Of a stretch of 64,000 nucleotides of DNA, positions 17,328 to 26,574 are shown piece by piece. Made by a program: the position numbers and the translations under genes. Below the pieces are notes generated by a model. The model saw only the letters and a program-made list of their open reading frames with translations, made no database searches and had not been told where the DNA came from. Source of the DNA: Aquamicrobium defluvii (GTDB lineage Bacteria > Pseudomonadota > Alphaproteobacteria > Rhizobiales > Rhizobiaceae); NCBI RefSeq assembly GCF_004363725.1, contig NZ_SNZF01000008.1, forward strand, positions 1 through 64,000, given 5' to 3'. The stretch's first letter is position 1. The number at the start of each line of letters is the position of its first letter.

Positions 17328-18326
17328 TTGGATCGAAAGACGATTGCGCCCGTATTTGTGGAGGACGCGGTGGAAGCGTTGCGCCATCGCGGCATCGACG
17401 CCGGCCCTATCCTGCTTTCGGTCGGCCTGCCTGCGCAGGTCGTTTCGCCCGTTTCTGCACGGCAGTATGGCCGAATGTGGCTCGCAATGGCCGAGGCGGC
17501 CGACGATGAGTTTTTCGGGCTCGGCGCCCGTCCGATGCGGCCGGGAAGCTTTGCACTGCTCTGCCATGCGGTCCTTCACGCCGGCACACTCGAACGCGCC
17601 TTGCGCAGGGCCCTGCGGTTCCTCCGCATCGTGCTGGACGATCCCGGTGGCGAGCTTGAACTGCGTGACGACCTTGCCACCATCGTTCTGACGGACCGCA
17701 ACGGACCCCGATCGGCCTTTGCATACCGTACATTCTGGCTGATACTGCACGGCATTGCCTGCTGGCTGGTGGGGCGGCAATTGCCGCTGCGGCAGGTAGA
17801 TTTCGCCAGTCCGCCGCCCGAGCGCGAGAATGACCATCGCATGTTCTTCGGCGCGCCCGTGCGCTTCAACCAGCCCAACAGTCTCGTCACTTTCGACGCG
17901 AGCCTGCTCAGCCTGCCCATAGTGCGCTCGTAGCAGCAGCTGCGCCATTTCCTGCGTGAGGCGCCGGCCAACATCCTGATCCGCTATCGCCACGAAGTCG
18001 GCAGGACCGCCCTCATCCGCGCGCAGCTGCGCGCAAGCCCGGTTTTGGAGTGGCCGGATTTCGACACCATGGCACATCGCATGAGGCTGTCGCCAGCCAG
18101 CCTGCGCCGAAGTCTTCGCGCCGAAGGCCAGAGCTATCAGGTCATCAAGGACGAATTGCGGGCGGCCATCGCCCGTTCCCTCTTGCGCGAAAGCAGCCTC
18201 ACAGTGGCGGAAATCGCGGTCGAAGTTGGCTTTGCGGAACCCAGCGCCTTCTACCGGGCGTTCCGAAGCTGGACAGGCATGAGCCCGGGTGATCTGCGCA
18301 GCTCTTCAGGCAATATGGACGGTTGA
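17328..18326 (+). pseudogene. AraC-family regulator interrupted by one in-frame TAG
   Basis: One continuous frame of 332 residues is broken only by TAG at 17931-17933 (codon 202). The N-terminal part matches the arabinose-binding-like domain of OruR/ArgR-type AraC regulators. After the stop the same frame continues (LREAPANILIRYRHE) into a complete C-terminal HTH (MRLSPASLRRSLRAEGQSY and EIAVEVGFAEPSAFYRAF). I start at TTG 17328, which follows GGGAGG at the right spacing; an ATG at 17283 is also in frame. It is divergent from the acyl-CoA synthetase/thiolase genes and probably regulated them. A CAG/GAG-to-TAG change or a sequencing error are both possible. Confidence 0.8.
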
Positions 18327-19648
18327 TCTCTCAACCGGTTGATCCGACTTCGTTTCGTCTAGCAGAACATTCTTCAATCGGGTGGCTACAGGCCCCCATT
18401 TTTGGTGCAGGGCTGCGGCTCCTCCCTGGCTGAAAACCTGCCAGGCCCCTGCCGCGGGAATGCCGGCAAACCAGCCTGTCCCCTTGGGGCTGCGTGGCGT
18501 GCGCAAAATCTCCATTTCCTCGATCAACCCATTTCGAACGACAGGTGCCCTGTCGAGCACACAGGCATCGAGCTTTTCGTGAGCCGGCTGATCGTCGGAG
18601 AAATTCCTCAGCATTGCCCAGAATGGCGATTCTGCAAAACGTGTTTCCATATGGATGAAATCGCGATCTGTCCGGGCATTGCGAAGGCAGGTTTCCATTG
18701 CGCGCCCGTGGAGATAGCGTTGGCATGGTCTTTGGCTTTCTTCACCGGGGCGTGGGTCCAGAGAGCGCCGAACGGCGGCTGCAGTCAAGGCACTCGATAT
18801 TGCCCAGAACTGACCGTGCCCCGACAGGGGATCCACGGCAGCCAGCGCATCCCCGACGGGCAGGATGCGAAGATCGTCCGGCAAGCATGACAGCAACGGC
18901 GCGGCTTCGCGTGCGAGCGGAGGCCCCCTCTACAGCGATGCCGGATGCATCCGGCTCTGCTTTGACCAGTGCATGCCGCAACCGTTCATCGAGATTGCCG
19001 GGCTGTGCCGCATCGCCCGTGAACTGCGCCCATACACGCCCGTTCGGAAAGGCAATGCGCCACAGCCACCCCTGCTCTATCGCCGCAATTCGTCTTCCTT
19101 GCCGAATGCCAGCAGCGCTCGCCCATCCGCAGATGACCAGAGTCGCGGGGCCTCTGTTCTTGCGTTCACGATGTGCGTTGCGGCCTCGCGCGTCGATGAT
19201 GCACGGTGCGTGGATGATATCGCCGTCCGCGAGCATCACTCCTTCGGCCTCAGGCCGGTATGTGGTTGGCACGAACTCGACTCCGGTCGCCTGAGCGGCA
19301 TTGCGCAACCAATCGATCCAGCGCGGCGCGCGCCGCCACATATTCGCTATTGGCGGCCTGTGACAGGCCCGCCATGCCGTTTCACGCCGGAAAGGCCGCC
19401 CAGACCGGGAAACCCTTCAAGCGACCCCTGCCCTTGCAGTCATTGGCGCAGCCGCAGGCTCATGCCTTCGAGGCGTGGCGTGGTCCGCTCGGGTCGACCA
19501 GAAGTACCCGTAGCCAGTTCCGGGCGGCAAGAAGCGCGGATACCGATCCGGCTGGCTCTTCGCCCATGACAACAAGATCGGCACCCATGGCAACAAGATC
19601 GGCCTGTCCGGGCACGGCGTATCTCCCCATCGAGCAATATTCCGGCAA
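18306..19648 (-). pseudogene. FAD-dependent oxidoreductase (GoxB/halogenase-like), frameshifted
   Basis: Pieces of one flavoprotein lie in different minus-strand frames. The N-terminal FAD loop (PAGSVSALLAARNWLRVLLVDPSG, about 19490-19590) ends in a stop and shifts frame into a short GMSLRLRQ piece. A middle segment (about 18890-19341) has WIDWLRNAAQATGVEF and a conserved IDARGRNAHR. The C-terminal FAD-binding part (18306-18896) has LPVGDALAAVDPLSGHGQFWA. At least two frame changes plus stops separate them. The layout matches flavin-dependent oxidoreductases related to glycine oxidase maturases and tryptophan halogenases; the exact family is uncertain. A 21-bp in-frame tandem duplication sits near the start. 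Confidence 0.75.
19563..19604. repeat. 21-bp tandem duplication in the flavoprotein pseudogene
   Basis: Units 19563-19583 and 19584-19604 differ at two positions and encode ADLVAMG and ADLVVMG on the minus strand. This doubles the strand preceding the FAD-binding glycine loop, and looks like slippage in a decaying gene. Confidence 0.7.
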
Positions 19649-19806
19649 GGGTTGCCGTTGATGCCGTCATTTCTTGACGTATCCGGCCAAACTGGCCGCC
19701 CACGGCCGGGTGATTTCACTTTGGCCGGGAATGCGCTGCGGCTGATCCGCACCGATCGCGTGGCCGCCAGCCGCACCACCATCTCGTTCAGCGTTATATG
19801 GAGTAA

Positions 19807-19896
19807 TGGCAGAGGGAGTGGGATTCGAACCCACGGTGACATCGCTGCCACGCCGGTTTTCAAGACCGGTGCCTTAAACCGCTCGGCCACCCCTCC
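19807..19896 (-). tRNA. tRNA-Ser (anticodon UGA)
   Basis: A 90-base type II tRNA. The acceptor stem GGAGGGG pairs with TCCCTCT (G-U at both ends), followed by discriminator G and an encoded CCA. The anticodon stem-loop CGGTCTTGAAAACCG presents TGA. A long variable arm (GTGGCAGCGATGTCAC) is as expected for tRNA-Ser, and the T-loop GTGGGTTCGAATCCCAC is canonical. Confidence 0.95.
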
Positions 19897-20011
19897 CCGC
19901 ACCAGCACATGAACTGGCGGTTCAGACGGCCAAGGCTTTAGCGCCGAGCGTGCCACGGCGTCAACTCGTGGACGGCACTGAAATCCCGATATTCTGCCGG
20001 CGCCGTATTCA

Positions 20012-20107
20012 GGGAGGTTGCGGTGAACTTCACGACAGTTGCACGTTGAAGCCGGGGACAACCCTTGACGCCTTTGCTTGCGAGGCGTACCCCGGCGACA
20101 CCCTCCC
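20012..20107 (+). promoter_or_regulatory. Structured leader of terC-family gene, resembling the yybP-ykoY (Mn2+) riboswitch
   Basis: GGGAGG (20012-20017) pairs with CCTCCC (20102-20107) to close the element. Inside, GCCGGGG (20051-20057) pairs with CCCCGGC (20090-20096), enclosing ACGCC/GGCGT (20068-20072 with 20084-20088). The opening GGGAGGTTGC and closing GGCGTACCCCGGCG...ACCCTCCC resemble the GGGAGGTAGC and GGCGTACGCCG...ACCTCTCC parts of known yybP-ykoY elements, and TerC-family genes are classical targets. The resemblance is from memory; covariance scoring was not possible. Confidence 0.5.
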
Positions 20108-20130
20108 ACATGGACATTGGCATTCTGGCG

Positions 20131-20778
20131 ATGGAAATATTTACCGCGGCTGGCTTCACTGCGCTCCTTCAGGTGATTTTCATCGACCTCGTTCTGGCGG
20201 GGGACAATGCGATCGTCATCGGGCTTGCGGCGGCGGGGCTTCCGGCAGACCAGCGCAAGAAAGCCATTCTCATCGGCGTTCTGGCCGCCACGGTGCTGCG
20301 CATCATCTTCGCAATCATCGCCGTTCAGCTTCTTGCCATTCTGGGACTGCTTCTGGTCGGTGGCATCCTGCTTCTCTGGGTCTGCTGGAAGATGTGGCGG
20401 GAACTGCGCACCTCCCACGAAGATGAAGAGGAGGCCACCCAGGCGCTGGCCGACGGTCAGCAACCGTCAGCCGGCAGGGCGCCGCGAAAGACGCTGGTAC
20501 AGGCTGCGATCCAGATCGTGGTTGCCGACGTTTCGATGTCGCTGGACAATGTGCTGGCTGTCGCCGGCGCAGCGCGGGATCATTTTTCCGTGCTCATTGT
20601 CGGTCTGATATTTTCGATCGCACTGATGGGGCTGGCAGCGTCCTTCATCGCCCGGCTTCTGCATCGCTACCGCTGGATCGCCTATATCGGCCTGATCGTC
20701 ATTCTCTACGTCGCCCTCGACATGATCTACCGGGGCGGAATGGAATTGTGGCCATATGTCAACGGCACCCTGACCTGA
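20131..20778 (+). CDS. TerC-family integral membrane protein
   Basis: A 215-residue (from 20131) polytopic protein with about six to seven hydrophobic helices. TerC signatures are LAGDNAIVIGLAA near the N-terminus and the mirrored DVSMSLDNVLAVAGAA in the second half; the Asp-Asn pairs sit in membrane segments thought to bind Mn2+. A charged cytoplasmic loop (EDEEEATQALADG) separates the halves. An ATG at 20110 is also in frame, but it abuts the putative riboswitch stem with no room for a ribosome-binding site, so I prefer 20131. TerC/YceF/Alx relatives export manganese, which fits the Mn2+-type leader. It converges with the GST gene. Confidence 0.88.
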   Translation: MEIFTAAGFTALLQVIFIDLVLAGDNAIVIGLAAAGLPADQRKKAILIGVLAATVLRIIFAIIAVQLLAILGLLLVGGILLLWVCWKMWRELRTSHEDEEEATQALADGQQPSAGRAPRKTLVQAAIQIVVADVSMSLDNVLAVAGAARDHFSVLIVGLIFSIALMGLAASFIARLLHRYRWIAYIGLIVILYVALDMIYRGGMELWPYVNGTLT

Positions 20779-20790
20779 TCGGGATCGGCG

Positions 20791-21438
20791 CTACTGTGTT
20801 GAAGGCGCCTGAAACTGCGGCGGCGTAACCTGCTTTGCCAGTTGGGCCTCCTTTTCGGCATAGCGCCGATAGGCCGGGCGATCGAAGGCGCGGGCGATGT
20901 AATCGCGGAAAACAGGCAGATCCGGCAAGACCTTCAATATATTCATCGTGAAGTGGATGCCTGAGGCGAGCTGCGTGTCGGCTGCAGTAAAGCTGTCCCC
21001 TACCGCATAGGGCTGGACAGAAAGCACTCGTTCGAGATTGGCCACCATGTCTTCGAACAGGCCGAACGAAAAGCTGTTGCCGCCATCGTAACGCCAGCCC
21101 TGCGCGCGTGCCGCAATGACGGGATCGAGAACGGAGTCGCAATAGACGAGCCGTGTCAGATAGGCCGCGCGCCGGCTGTCGCCGATCGGCGGCGCCAGCC
21201 GGGATTCCGGAAAGGCATCTGCCAGATAAATGGTTATCGCTGCACGTTCGGTGACGACGATGCCATCGTGGTCGATGGCAGGCACCTTCTTGTTCGGCTG
21301 TATGCTCCGGTAGCTTTCGGGAACGCCTGCGGGAGCGCGAATATCGATCAATTCGATTTCATAAGGGCTCCCGATTTCCTCCAGCAACCAGAATACGCCG
21401 GAGGAGCGCGACCATGGCATGCAATAGAAAGTGAGCAT
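20791..21438 (-). CDS. Glutathione S-transferase family protein
   Basis: A 215-residue protein with an N-terminal thioredoxin-like domain (1-78) and C-terminal all-helical domain (about 88-205). The glutathione-binding cis-Pro/Glu-Ser region is NKKVPAIDHDGIVVTERAAI, and the N-terminal MLTFYCMPWSRSSGVFWLLEE places Cys6 and Ser10-13 near the active site. Helical hallmark: FTAADTQLA, the N-capping box of GST. Substrate unknown; probably detoxification or dehalogenation. A GGGAGG site sits before the ATG. Confidence 0.88.
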   Translation of the reverse strand: MLTFYCMPWSRSSGVFWLLEEIGSPYEIELIDIRAPAGVPESYRSIQPNKKVPAIDHDGIVVTERAAITIYLADAFPESRLAPPIGDSRRAAYLTRLVYCDSVLDPVIAARAQGWRYDGGNSFSFGLFEDMVANLERVLSVQPYAVGDSFTAADTQLASGIHFTMNILKVLPDLPVFRDYIARAFDRPAYRRYAEKEAQLAKQVTPPQFQAPSTQ

Positions 21439-21472
21439 CTTAACCTCCCTGACGTAGCGCCATCATATCACC

Positions 21473-21571
21473 TAAAGCGTGCCACGATCTTTCAGATCCG
21501 CTCCTTGCGCTTCAGGTTCCTGTTTTTACGCATGTCGCCCGAAACCGGTTCCCGCTTTCGGGTGGCATGCT
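21473..21571. repeat. Dispersed palindromic repeat, copy 1
   Basis: The unit opens with TAAAGCG and ends in a 15-bp stem: arm 21530-21544 (GCATGTCGCCCGAAA) with arm 21556-21570 (TTTCGGGTGGCATGC), two G-U pairs allowed. A clearly related copy lies at 59541-59647. Such units recur between genes in Mesorhizobium and relatives. Confidence 0.75.
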
Positions 21572-21629
21572 CTCTATCAGCCTGATCCTGACATCGTTCC
21601 GTCAGCAGGCGGAACGCCATGGAACGAAA

Positions 21630-21652
21630 AAGGGCGCCGCTGGGGCGCCCTT
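21630..21652 (-). terminator. Rho-independent terminator of the BMP transporter operon
   Basis: AAGGGCGCC (21630-21638) pairs with GGCGCCCTT (21644-21652) around a 5-base loop. On the minus strand a T-run follows (complement of 21627-21630). It lies 23 bases past the bmp stop. Confidence 0.8.
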
Positions 21653-21674
21653 CCCGTTCAACATCGCGGCCTGC

Positions 21675-22742
21675 TTATTGCGGCAGTTTGTCGTCGATGC
21701 CCTTGATGTAGAAGTTCATGCCAAGCAGGGTCTGGTCGTCGGCGACTTCGCCTTCCTTCAGCCATTCCGAGCCATCCTGTTTGGTGATCGGGCCGGTGTA
21801 GGGGTTCCAGCCACCCTTGATTTTCTCCACCGTGGCTTCGGCTTCCTTGGCGACCTCATCCGGAACGTTGGTGTAGGGCGCCATGTAGATGATGTTGTCC
21901 TTGAAGCCTTCCCAAAGATTTTCGGCCTTCCAGGTGCCATCCATGGCCGCCTTGACGCGGCTGACATAGTAAGGACCCCAATTGTTCACCACCGCGGTAA
22001 GCTGTGCCTGCGGGGCGAACTTGACCATGTCGGCTGCCTGACCGAAGCCATGCAGGCCGCGCTCCTGCGCGATTTGCAGCGGTGCGGTCGAGTCCGTGTG
22101 CTGGACGATGATGTCCGCGCCCTGATCGAACAGCGCCTTGGCGGCGTCGGCTTCCTTGCCCGGGTCGAACCAGGAGTTGATCCAGACGATCTTCAGCTTG
22201 AAATCCGGATTGACGGACTGTGCGCCGAGCATGAAGGCGTTGATACCCATCACCACTTCGGGGATCGGGAACGAAACGATGTAGCCTGCAACCCCGGCCT
22301 TGGACTGCTTTGCCGCGATCTGCCCGCTGACATAACGGCCTTCATAGAAGCGGATATTGTAGACGCCCATGTTCTCGGAGGTCTTGAAGCCGGTTGCGTG
22401 CTCGAACTTCACGTCCGGGAATTTCTTCGCCACCTCCAGCTCGGCATCCATGAAGCCGAATGATGTGCCGAAGATGATCTTGCATCCGTCGCGCGCCATG
22501 CGTTCGAAGGAGCGCGCAGCGTCCGGCCCCTCGGAGACGTTTTCGAGATAAGCGGTCTCGACCTTGTCGCCGAACTCCTTCTCGACTTCGAGGCGGCCCT
22601 GATCGTGCTGGAACGAGAAGCCGAAATCGCCAATCGAGCCAACATAGATCCAGCAGGCCTTGAACTTTTCCTGTGCCTGCACCGGCGCGGTCAGCGCCAG
22701 CGCGGCTGCCGCCGCCATCAGGCCTACGAATGTTTTCTTCAT
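21675..22742 (-). CDS. BMP-family ABC transporter substrate-binding protein
   Basis: A 355-residue periplasmic binding protein with signal peptide (MKKTFVGLMAAAAALALTA, cleavage at VQA-QEK). It belongs to the basic-membrane-protein family that binds nucleosides. Family features: GSIGDFGFSFQHDQG near the N-terminus (ligand loop), IIFGTSFGFMD, the conserved DIIVQHTDSTAP and NVPDEVAKEAEATVEKI. The start at 22742 is chosen because GGAGAAC lies 7 bases upstream. Two permeases and an ATPase follow upstream in reverse order, giving a complete BMP-type nucleoside/deoxynucleoside importer. A terminator follows. Confidence 0.92.
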   Translation of the reverse strand: MKKTFVGLMAAAAALALTAPVQAQEKFKACWIYVGSIGDFGFSFQHDQGRLEVEKEFGDKVETAYLENVSEGPDAARSFERMARDGCKIIFGTSFGFMDAELEVAKKFPDVKFEHATGFKTSENMGVYNIRFYEGRYVSGQIAAKQSKAGVAGYIVSFPIPEVVMGINAFMLGAQSVNPDFKLKIVWINSWFDPGKEADAAKALFDQGADIIVQHTDSTAPLQIAQERGLHGFGQAADMVKFAPQAQLTAVVNNWGPYYVSRVKAAMDGTWKAENLWEGFKDNIIYMAPYTNVPDEVAKEAEATVEKIKGGWNPYTGPITKQDGSEWLKEGEVADDQTLLGMNFYIKGIDDKLPQ

Positions 22743-22785
22743 TTTGTTCTCCATCTGAGGTTTAACTTCCATCTTGCCGTTATTG

Positions 22786-23760
22786 TTATCTTTCCGGCAC
22801 GAAAGGCTGGGCCAGCGAAGCTGGCGTGTTCATCATCGTTAGCCGCTTGTTGCGGGAAATCAATACAAGCACCACGATGGTTGCGAGGTAAGGCAGCGAT
22901 GACAGGAACTGCGACGGCAGCGACTTGATGAGGGCAATCGGCTGGTAGATGAACCATGACGAGCTGGCGAAGCTCGACAGGTCGATTGCCTGCACATGCA
23001 ACTGGCCGATCCAGATCGCCCCGAAGATGTAGGCGCCGGCCAGCACCCGCCATGGCCGCCACGAGGCAAACACCACCAGGGCGAGCGCGATCCAGCCCCG
23101 GCCCGCACTCATATTCTCCACCCACTGCGGCGTATACACCAGCGACAGATGCGCCCCGGCGAGACCCGCGCAGGCCCCGCCGAACATCACCGCCAGATAG
23201 CGATAGCCGATGACGCTGATACCGAGGGCATGCGCGGAGGTATGGCTGTCGCCGATGGCGCGCATGGTCAGGCCCGTACGGCTCCTGAACAGAAACCAGG
23301 TCACGGCAATGACCAGAGCTATCGACAGGTAGAATATCGGGTCCTGACCGAACAGCAGACGGCCAACCACGGGAAGCGAAGTCAGGCCGGGAATGTCTAG
23401 ATTGGGCAGGCGCTGGCCCGGCAGGCCGACGAAGCTGGTGCCGAGCATGCCCGACAGGCCAAGGCCAAGAATGGTCAGCGACAGCCCGGTCGCCACCTGA
23501 TTGGTTGCGAGCGTCAAGGTCATGAAGGCAAACAGCAGCGAGAACAGGACGCCGATGACTATCGCCGCAAGCACGCCGATCCATGGCGAGCCGGTGAGAT
23601 AACCGGCGCCGAAACCGCCGACCGCACCCATGATCATCATGCCCTCGACGCCGAGGTTGAGGACGCCCGCACGTTCCGCCACAAGTTCACCGATGGCCGC
23701 GATCAGCAGGGGCGTCGCGGCCGTGGCGATGGTGAGAAGGATGCTGACCCAGATGTCCAT
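22786..23760 (-). CDS. Nucleoside ABC transporter permease (NupQ/BmpD type)
   Basis: A 324-residue permease with about 8-9 hydrophobic helices and the EAA-like loop [22 protein letters not shown]. Opening [25 protein letters not shown] and [14 protein letters not shown] are hallmark of the BmpD/NupQ group. The start at 23760 overlaps the upstream permease stop by one base (TGATG). Together with the other permease it forms the transmembrane pair of the importer. Confidence 0.92.
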   Translation of the reverse strand: MDIWVSILLTIATAATPLLIAAIGELVAERAGVLNLGVEGMMIMGAVGGFGAGYLTGSPWIGVLAAIVIGVLFSLLFAFMTLTLATNQVATGLSLTILGLGLSGMLGTSFVGLPGQRLPNLDIPGLTSLPVVGRLLFGQDPIFYLSIALVIAVTWFLFRSRTGLTMRAIGDSHTSAHALGISVIGYRYLAVMFGGACAGLAGAHLSLVYTPQWVENMSAGRGWIALALVVFASWRPWRVLAGAYIFGAIWIGQLHVQAIDLSSFASSSWFIYQPIALIKSLPSQFLSSLPYLATIVVLVLISRNKRLTMMNTPASLAQPFVPER

Positions 23761-24869
23761 CAGTGCGCTCCTTCCTGAGCGGGAACCATCTCCGGGGCGG
23801 GAGCTTTCCGGCCCACGAAGCGGATGCGGTAGTGGATGAGCGTGTCGCAACCCAGTACGAAGAACAGCAACATGCCCTGGAATACGCGCGCCAGCTTGTC
23901 CGACACGCCAAGCGACGACTGCGCAGCCTCGCCCCCCAGATAGGTAAGGCCCAGCACCAGCCCGGCTGCGATGATGCCGAGCGGATTGAGCCGGCCGAGG
24001 AACGCGACGATGATCGCGGCAAAGCCGTAACCGGGCGAAATGACGGGCTGGAGCCGGCCGATCGCACCGGAGACTTCCGAAATGCCGGCTAACCCGGCCA
24101 GAGCCCCCGACAGCATGAAGGCGAAGAACGCCATGCGTCTGATGCTGAAACCGGCGAAGCGCCCTGCCCTCGGGCTCGATCCGAGAACGCGGACCTCGAA
24201 GCCCTTGAGCATGCGGCTCATCATCAGCCAGACCAGTACCGCCGCGACGATGGAGAAGATGAAGCCCAGATTGGCGCGCCCTGAATCGAGCAGTTCCGGC
24301 AGGCGCGCGGCGCTGCTGAACTGCACGGTCTGCGGGAAATTGTACCCCATCGGGTCCCGCCAGGGCCCGCGCACCACCCAGTCGAGGAAGAGCTGGGAGA
24401 CATAGACGAGCATCAGGCTGGTCAGGATTTCGTTGGTGTTGAAGCGCGCTTTCAGCAGAGCCGGCACGCTGGCATAGGCCGCCCCGCCGATCATGCCCAT
24501 CAACAGCATCAGCGGCAGGAGATAGGCTCCCTGAAGGTCGGGATAAAGCACTGGAAGAAGCGACCCGGCGATTGCCCCGATGGTGAACTGCCCCTCCGCG
24601 CCGATATTCCAGATGTTGGCGCGGAAGCACACTGACAGCCCCACGGCGATCATGATCAGGGGGGCCGCCTTGATCGCCAGTTCATGCAGTTGCCAGACTT
24701 CGGTAAGCGGCGAGATGAAATAGGCGTAAAGCGCTTTGGCCGGATTGACGCCCAGCATTGCGAACATGATCGCTCCCGCGATCAGGGTCAGTGCAAAGGC
24801 GATGAACGGCGACAGCATCGAAAACAGCGCCGAGCGCTGAGGGCGTTTGACGAGCTCGATTCGCATCAT
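23760..24869 (-). CDS. Nucleoside ABC transporter permease (NupP/BmpC type)
   Basis: A 369-residue permease with some ten hydrophobic helices. Typical group features: NIWNIGAEGQFTIGAIAG, FNTNEILTSLMLVYV, and the cytoplasmic loop VRVLGSSPRAGRFAGFSI. The N-terminus has a short basic cytoplasmic lead (RIELVKRPQRSALF). The start overlaps the ATPase stop by 4 bases (ATGA). It is the partner of the NupQ-like permease in the BMP importer. Confidence 0.92.
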   Translation of the reverse strand: MMRIELVKRPQRSALFSMLSPFIAFALTLIAGAIMFAMLGVNPAKALYAYFISPLTEVWQLHELAIKAAPLIMIAVGLSVCFRANIWNIGAEGQFTIGAIAGSLLPVLYPDLQGAYLLPLMLLMGMIGGAAYASVPALLKARFNTNEILTSLMLVYVSQLFLDWVVRGPWRDPMGYNFPQTVQFSSAARLPELLDSGRANLGFIFSIVAAVLVWLMMSRMLKGFEVRVLGSSPRAGRFAGFSIRRMAFFAFMLSGALAGLAGISEVSGAIGRLQPVISPGYGFAAIIVAFLGRLNPLGIIAAGLVLGLTYLGGEAAQSSLGVSDKLARVFQGMLLFFVLGCDTLIHYRIRFVGRKAPAPEMVPAQEGAH

Positions 24870-26446
24870 GCGACCTCCGCCGGTTCGGCATCATGCGCCG
24901 TTGCGGCATGGCCGGGTTCGGCGCCACCCATCAGCAAGCCGATTTTCTCATAGGTCGCCTCGGCAATCGGAATCCTCGCCGACAGTTCGCCATTGTGCAT
25001 GACCGCAATGGAATCCGAAATTTCGAACAGCTCATCGAGGTCCTGGCTGATGACAAGAACGGCCGAGCCGTTACGGGCGAGTTCGATCAGGGCCTGCCGG
25101 ATATGGGCAGCGGCACCGGCATCGACACCCCATGTCGGCTGGTTGACGACCATCACCGACGGCTTGCGGTCAAGCTCGCGGCCGACGATGAATTTCTGGA
25201 GGTTGCCGCCCGACAGGGAAGCGGCTTCCGGGTCGGGCGCGCTCTTGCGCACGTCCATCACCTCGATGATGCGCTGAGCGGCACTGTAGATCGCCTTGCC
25301 GTCGATCATGCCGGCAGTGCCGACGAACGCCTTGCCATCCGTCGCATGCCGCGACAGCAGCAGGTTTTCCGACAGCTTCATGCGCGGGGCGGCCCCATGT
25401 CCGAGGCGCTCCTCCGGAACGAAGGCTGCGCCCAGGAGCCGGCGGCCGGTGATGTCGAGCCCGCCGACCTGCCGGCCACGGATGCGCACCGATGCCTTGT
25501 CCTGTTGCAGGACCTCGCCGGACACGGCCTCGAAAAACTCGCCCTGCCCGTTTCCGGCCACGCCGGCGATGCCGACAACCTCGCCGGCTCGCACCGAAAG
25601 ATTGATGTTCCTCAATGGGATGGAGAAAGGCGTTGCCGGCTTGCGGTTGAGATTGACGATCTCAAGCAAAGATTCGGCCTTGTCCATGCCTTCGGCCGGC
25701 GGGCGCTCCACGGCGCGAACCTCGCTGCCCACCATCATGCGGGCAAGGGAAGACGCCGTTTCCTCGCGCGGATTGCAATGACCGACGACCTTGCCGTGAC
25801 GCAGCACGGTGGCGCGGTCGCACATGCGCTTCACCTCCTCGAGGCGATGCGAAATGTAGAGGATCGACTTGCCCTCGGAGCGCAACCGTTCGAGCGTCTC
25901 GAACAGCTTGTCGGCCTCCTGTGGGGTCAGCACCGATGTCGGTTCATCGAGGATGATGAGATCCGGCGTCTGCAACAGGCAGCGAATGATCTCGATGCGC
26001 TGGCGCTCGCCGACCGAAAGGTCGCCAACCAGCGCATCCGGATCGAGCGGCAGACCGTAGCTGTAGGAAAGCGCCCGCGCCTTCGCGGCGATCGTGCTGA
26101 TCGGCGCGCCGTCATTGAGGGAAAGCGCTATATTTTCGGCGGCGGTCAGCGCCTCGAACAGCGAAAAATGCTGAAACACCATACCGATGCCGAGTTTCTT
26201 GGCAATTCCCGGACTGGTGATGCGCACCGGCTGGCCGTTCCAGAGGATTTCGCCTGAATGCGGTTCGAGCGAGCCGAAAAGCATTTTGACCAGCGTGGAT
26301 TTTCCGGCGCCGTTTTCTCCCAGCAGGGCATGTATCTCACCTCTGGCAATGCCAAGGTCGATGCTGTCGCAAGCTTTGAGAGAGCCGAATATCTTGGTCA
26401 GGCCGCGAACCTCCAGCAGGTTCGCAGCGCCTTCATGTAAATTCAC
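24866..26446 (-). CDS. ABC transporter ATP-binding protein, duplicated ATPase (nucleoside importer)
   Basis: A 526-residue protein with two ABC domains in tandem, the RbsA/MglA-type arrangement used by BMP importers. Domain 1 has a full Walker A (GENGAGKST), signature LSVGERQRIEI and Walker B LIILDEP. Domain 2 has a degenerate Walker A (GVAGNGQGEFF), signature LSGGNLQKFIVGREL and MVVNQPTWGVD. I start at GTG 26446, which follows GGGAGG; an ATG at 26458 upstream is also in frame. The first domain should carry hydrolysis and the second may be largely structural. First gene of the operon. Confidence 0.9.
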   Translation of the reverse strand: MNLHEGAANLLEVRGLTKIFGSLKACDSIDLGIARGEIHALLGENGAGKSTLVKMLFGSLEPHSGEILWNGQPVRITSPGIAKKLGIGMVFQHFSLFEALTAAENIALSLNDGAPISTIAAKARALSYSYGLPLDPDALVGDLSVGERQRIEIIRCLLQTPDLIILDEPTSVLTPQEADKLFETLERLRSEGKSILYISHRLEEVKRMCDRATVLRHGKVVGHCNPREETASSLARMMVGSEVRAVERPPAEGMDKAESLLEIVNLNRKPATPFSIPLRNINLSVRAGEVVGIAGVAGNGQGEFFEAVSGEVLQQDKASVRIRGRQVGGLDITGRRLLGAAFVPEERLGHGAAPRMKLSENLLLSRHATDGKAFVGTAGMIDGKAIYSAAQRIIEVMDVRKSAPDPEAASLSGGNLQKFIVGRELDRKPSVMVVNQPTWGVDAGAAAHIRQALIELARNGSAVLVISQDLDELFEISDSIAVMHNGELSARIPIAEATYEKIGLLMGGAEPGHAATAHDAEPAEVA

Positions 26447-26574
26447 AGTGCCTCCCATCTGTTGCCAGATATGTTCTGTGTTCCCGCAGGCATGGTAGGC
26501 ACGGCTGCAGTTTCGCGCAAACTGATAGTTCTATTGAAAGACCTTCAAGAAATTCAGTGGCATTCGACGTCCTG

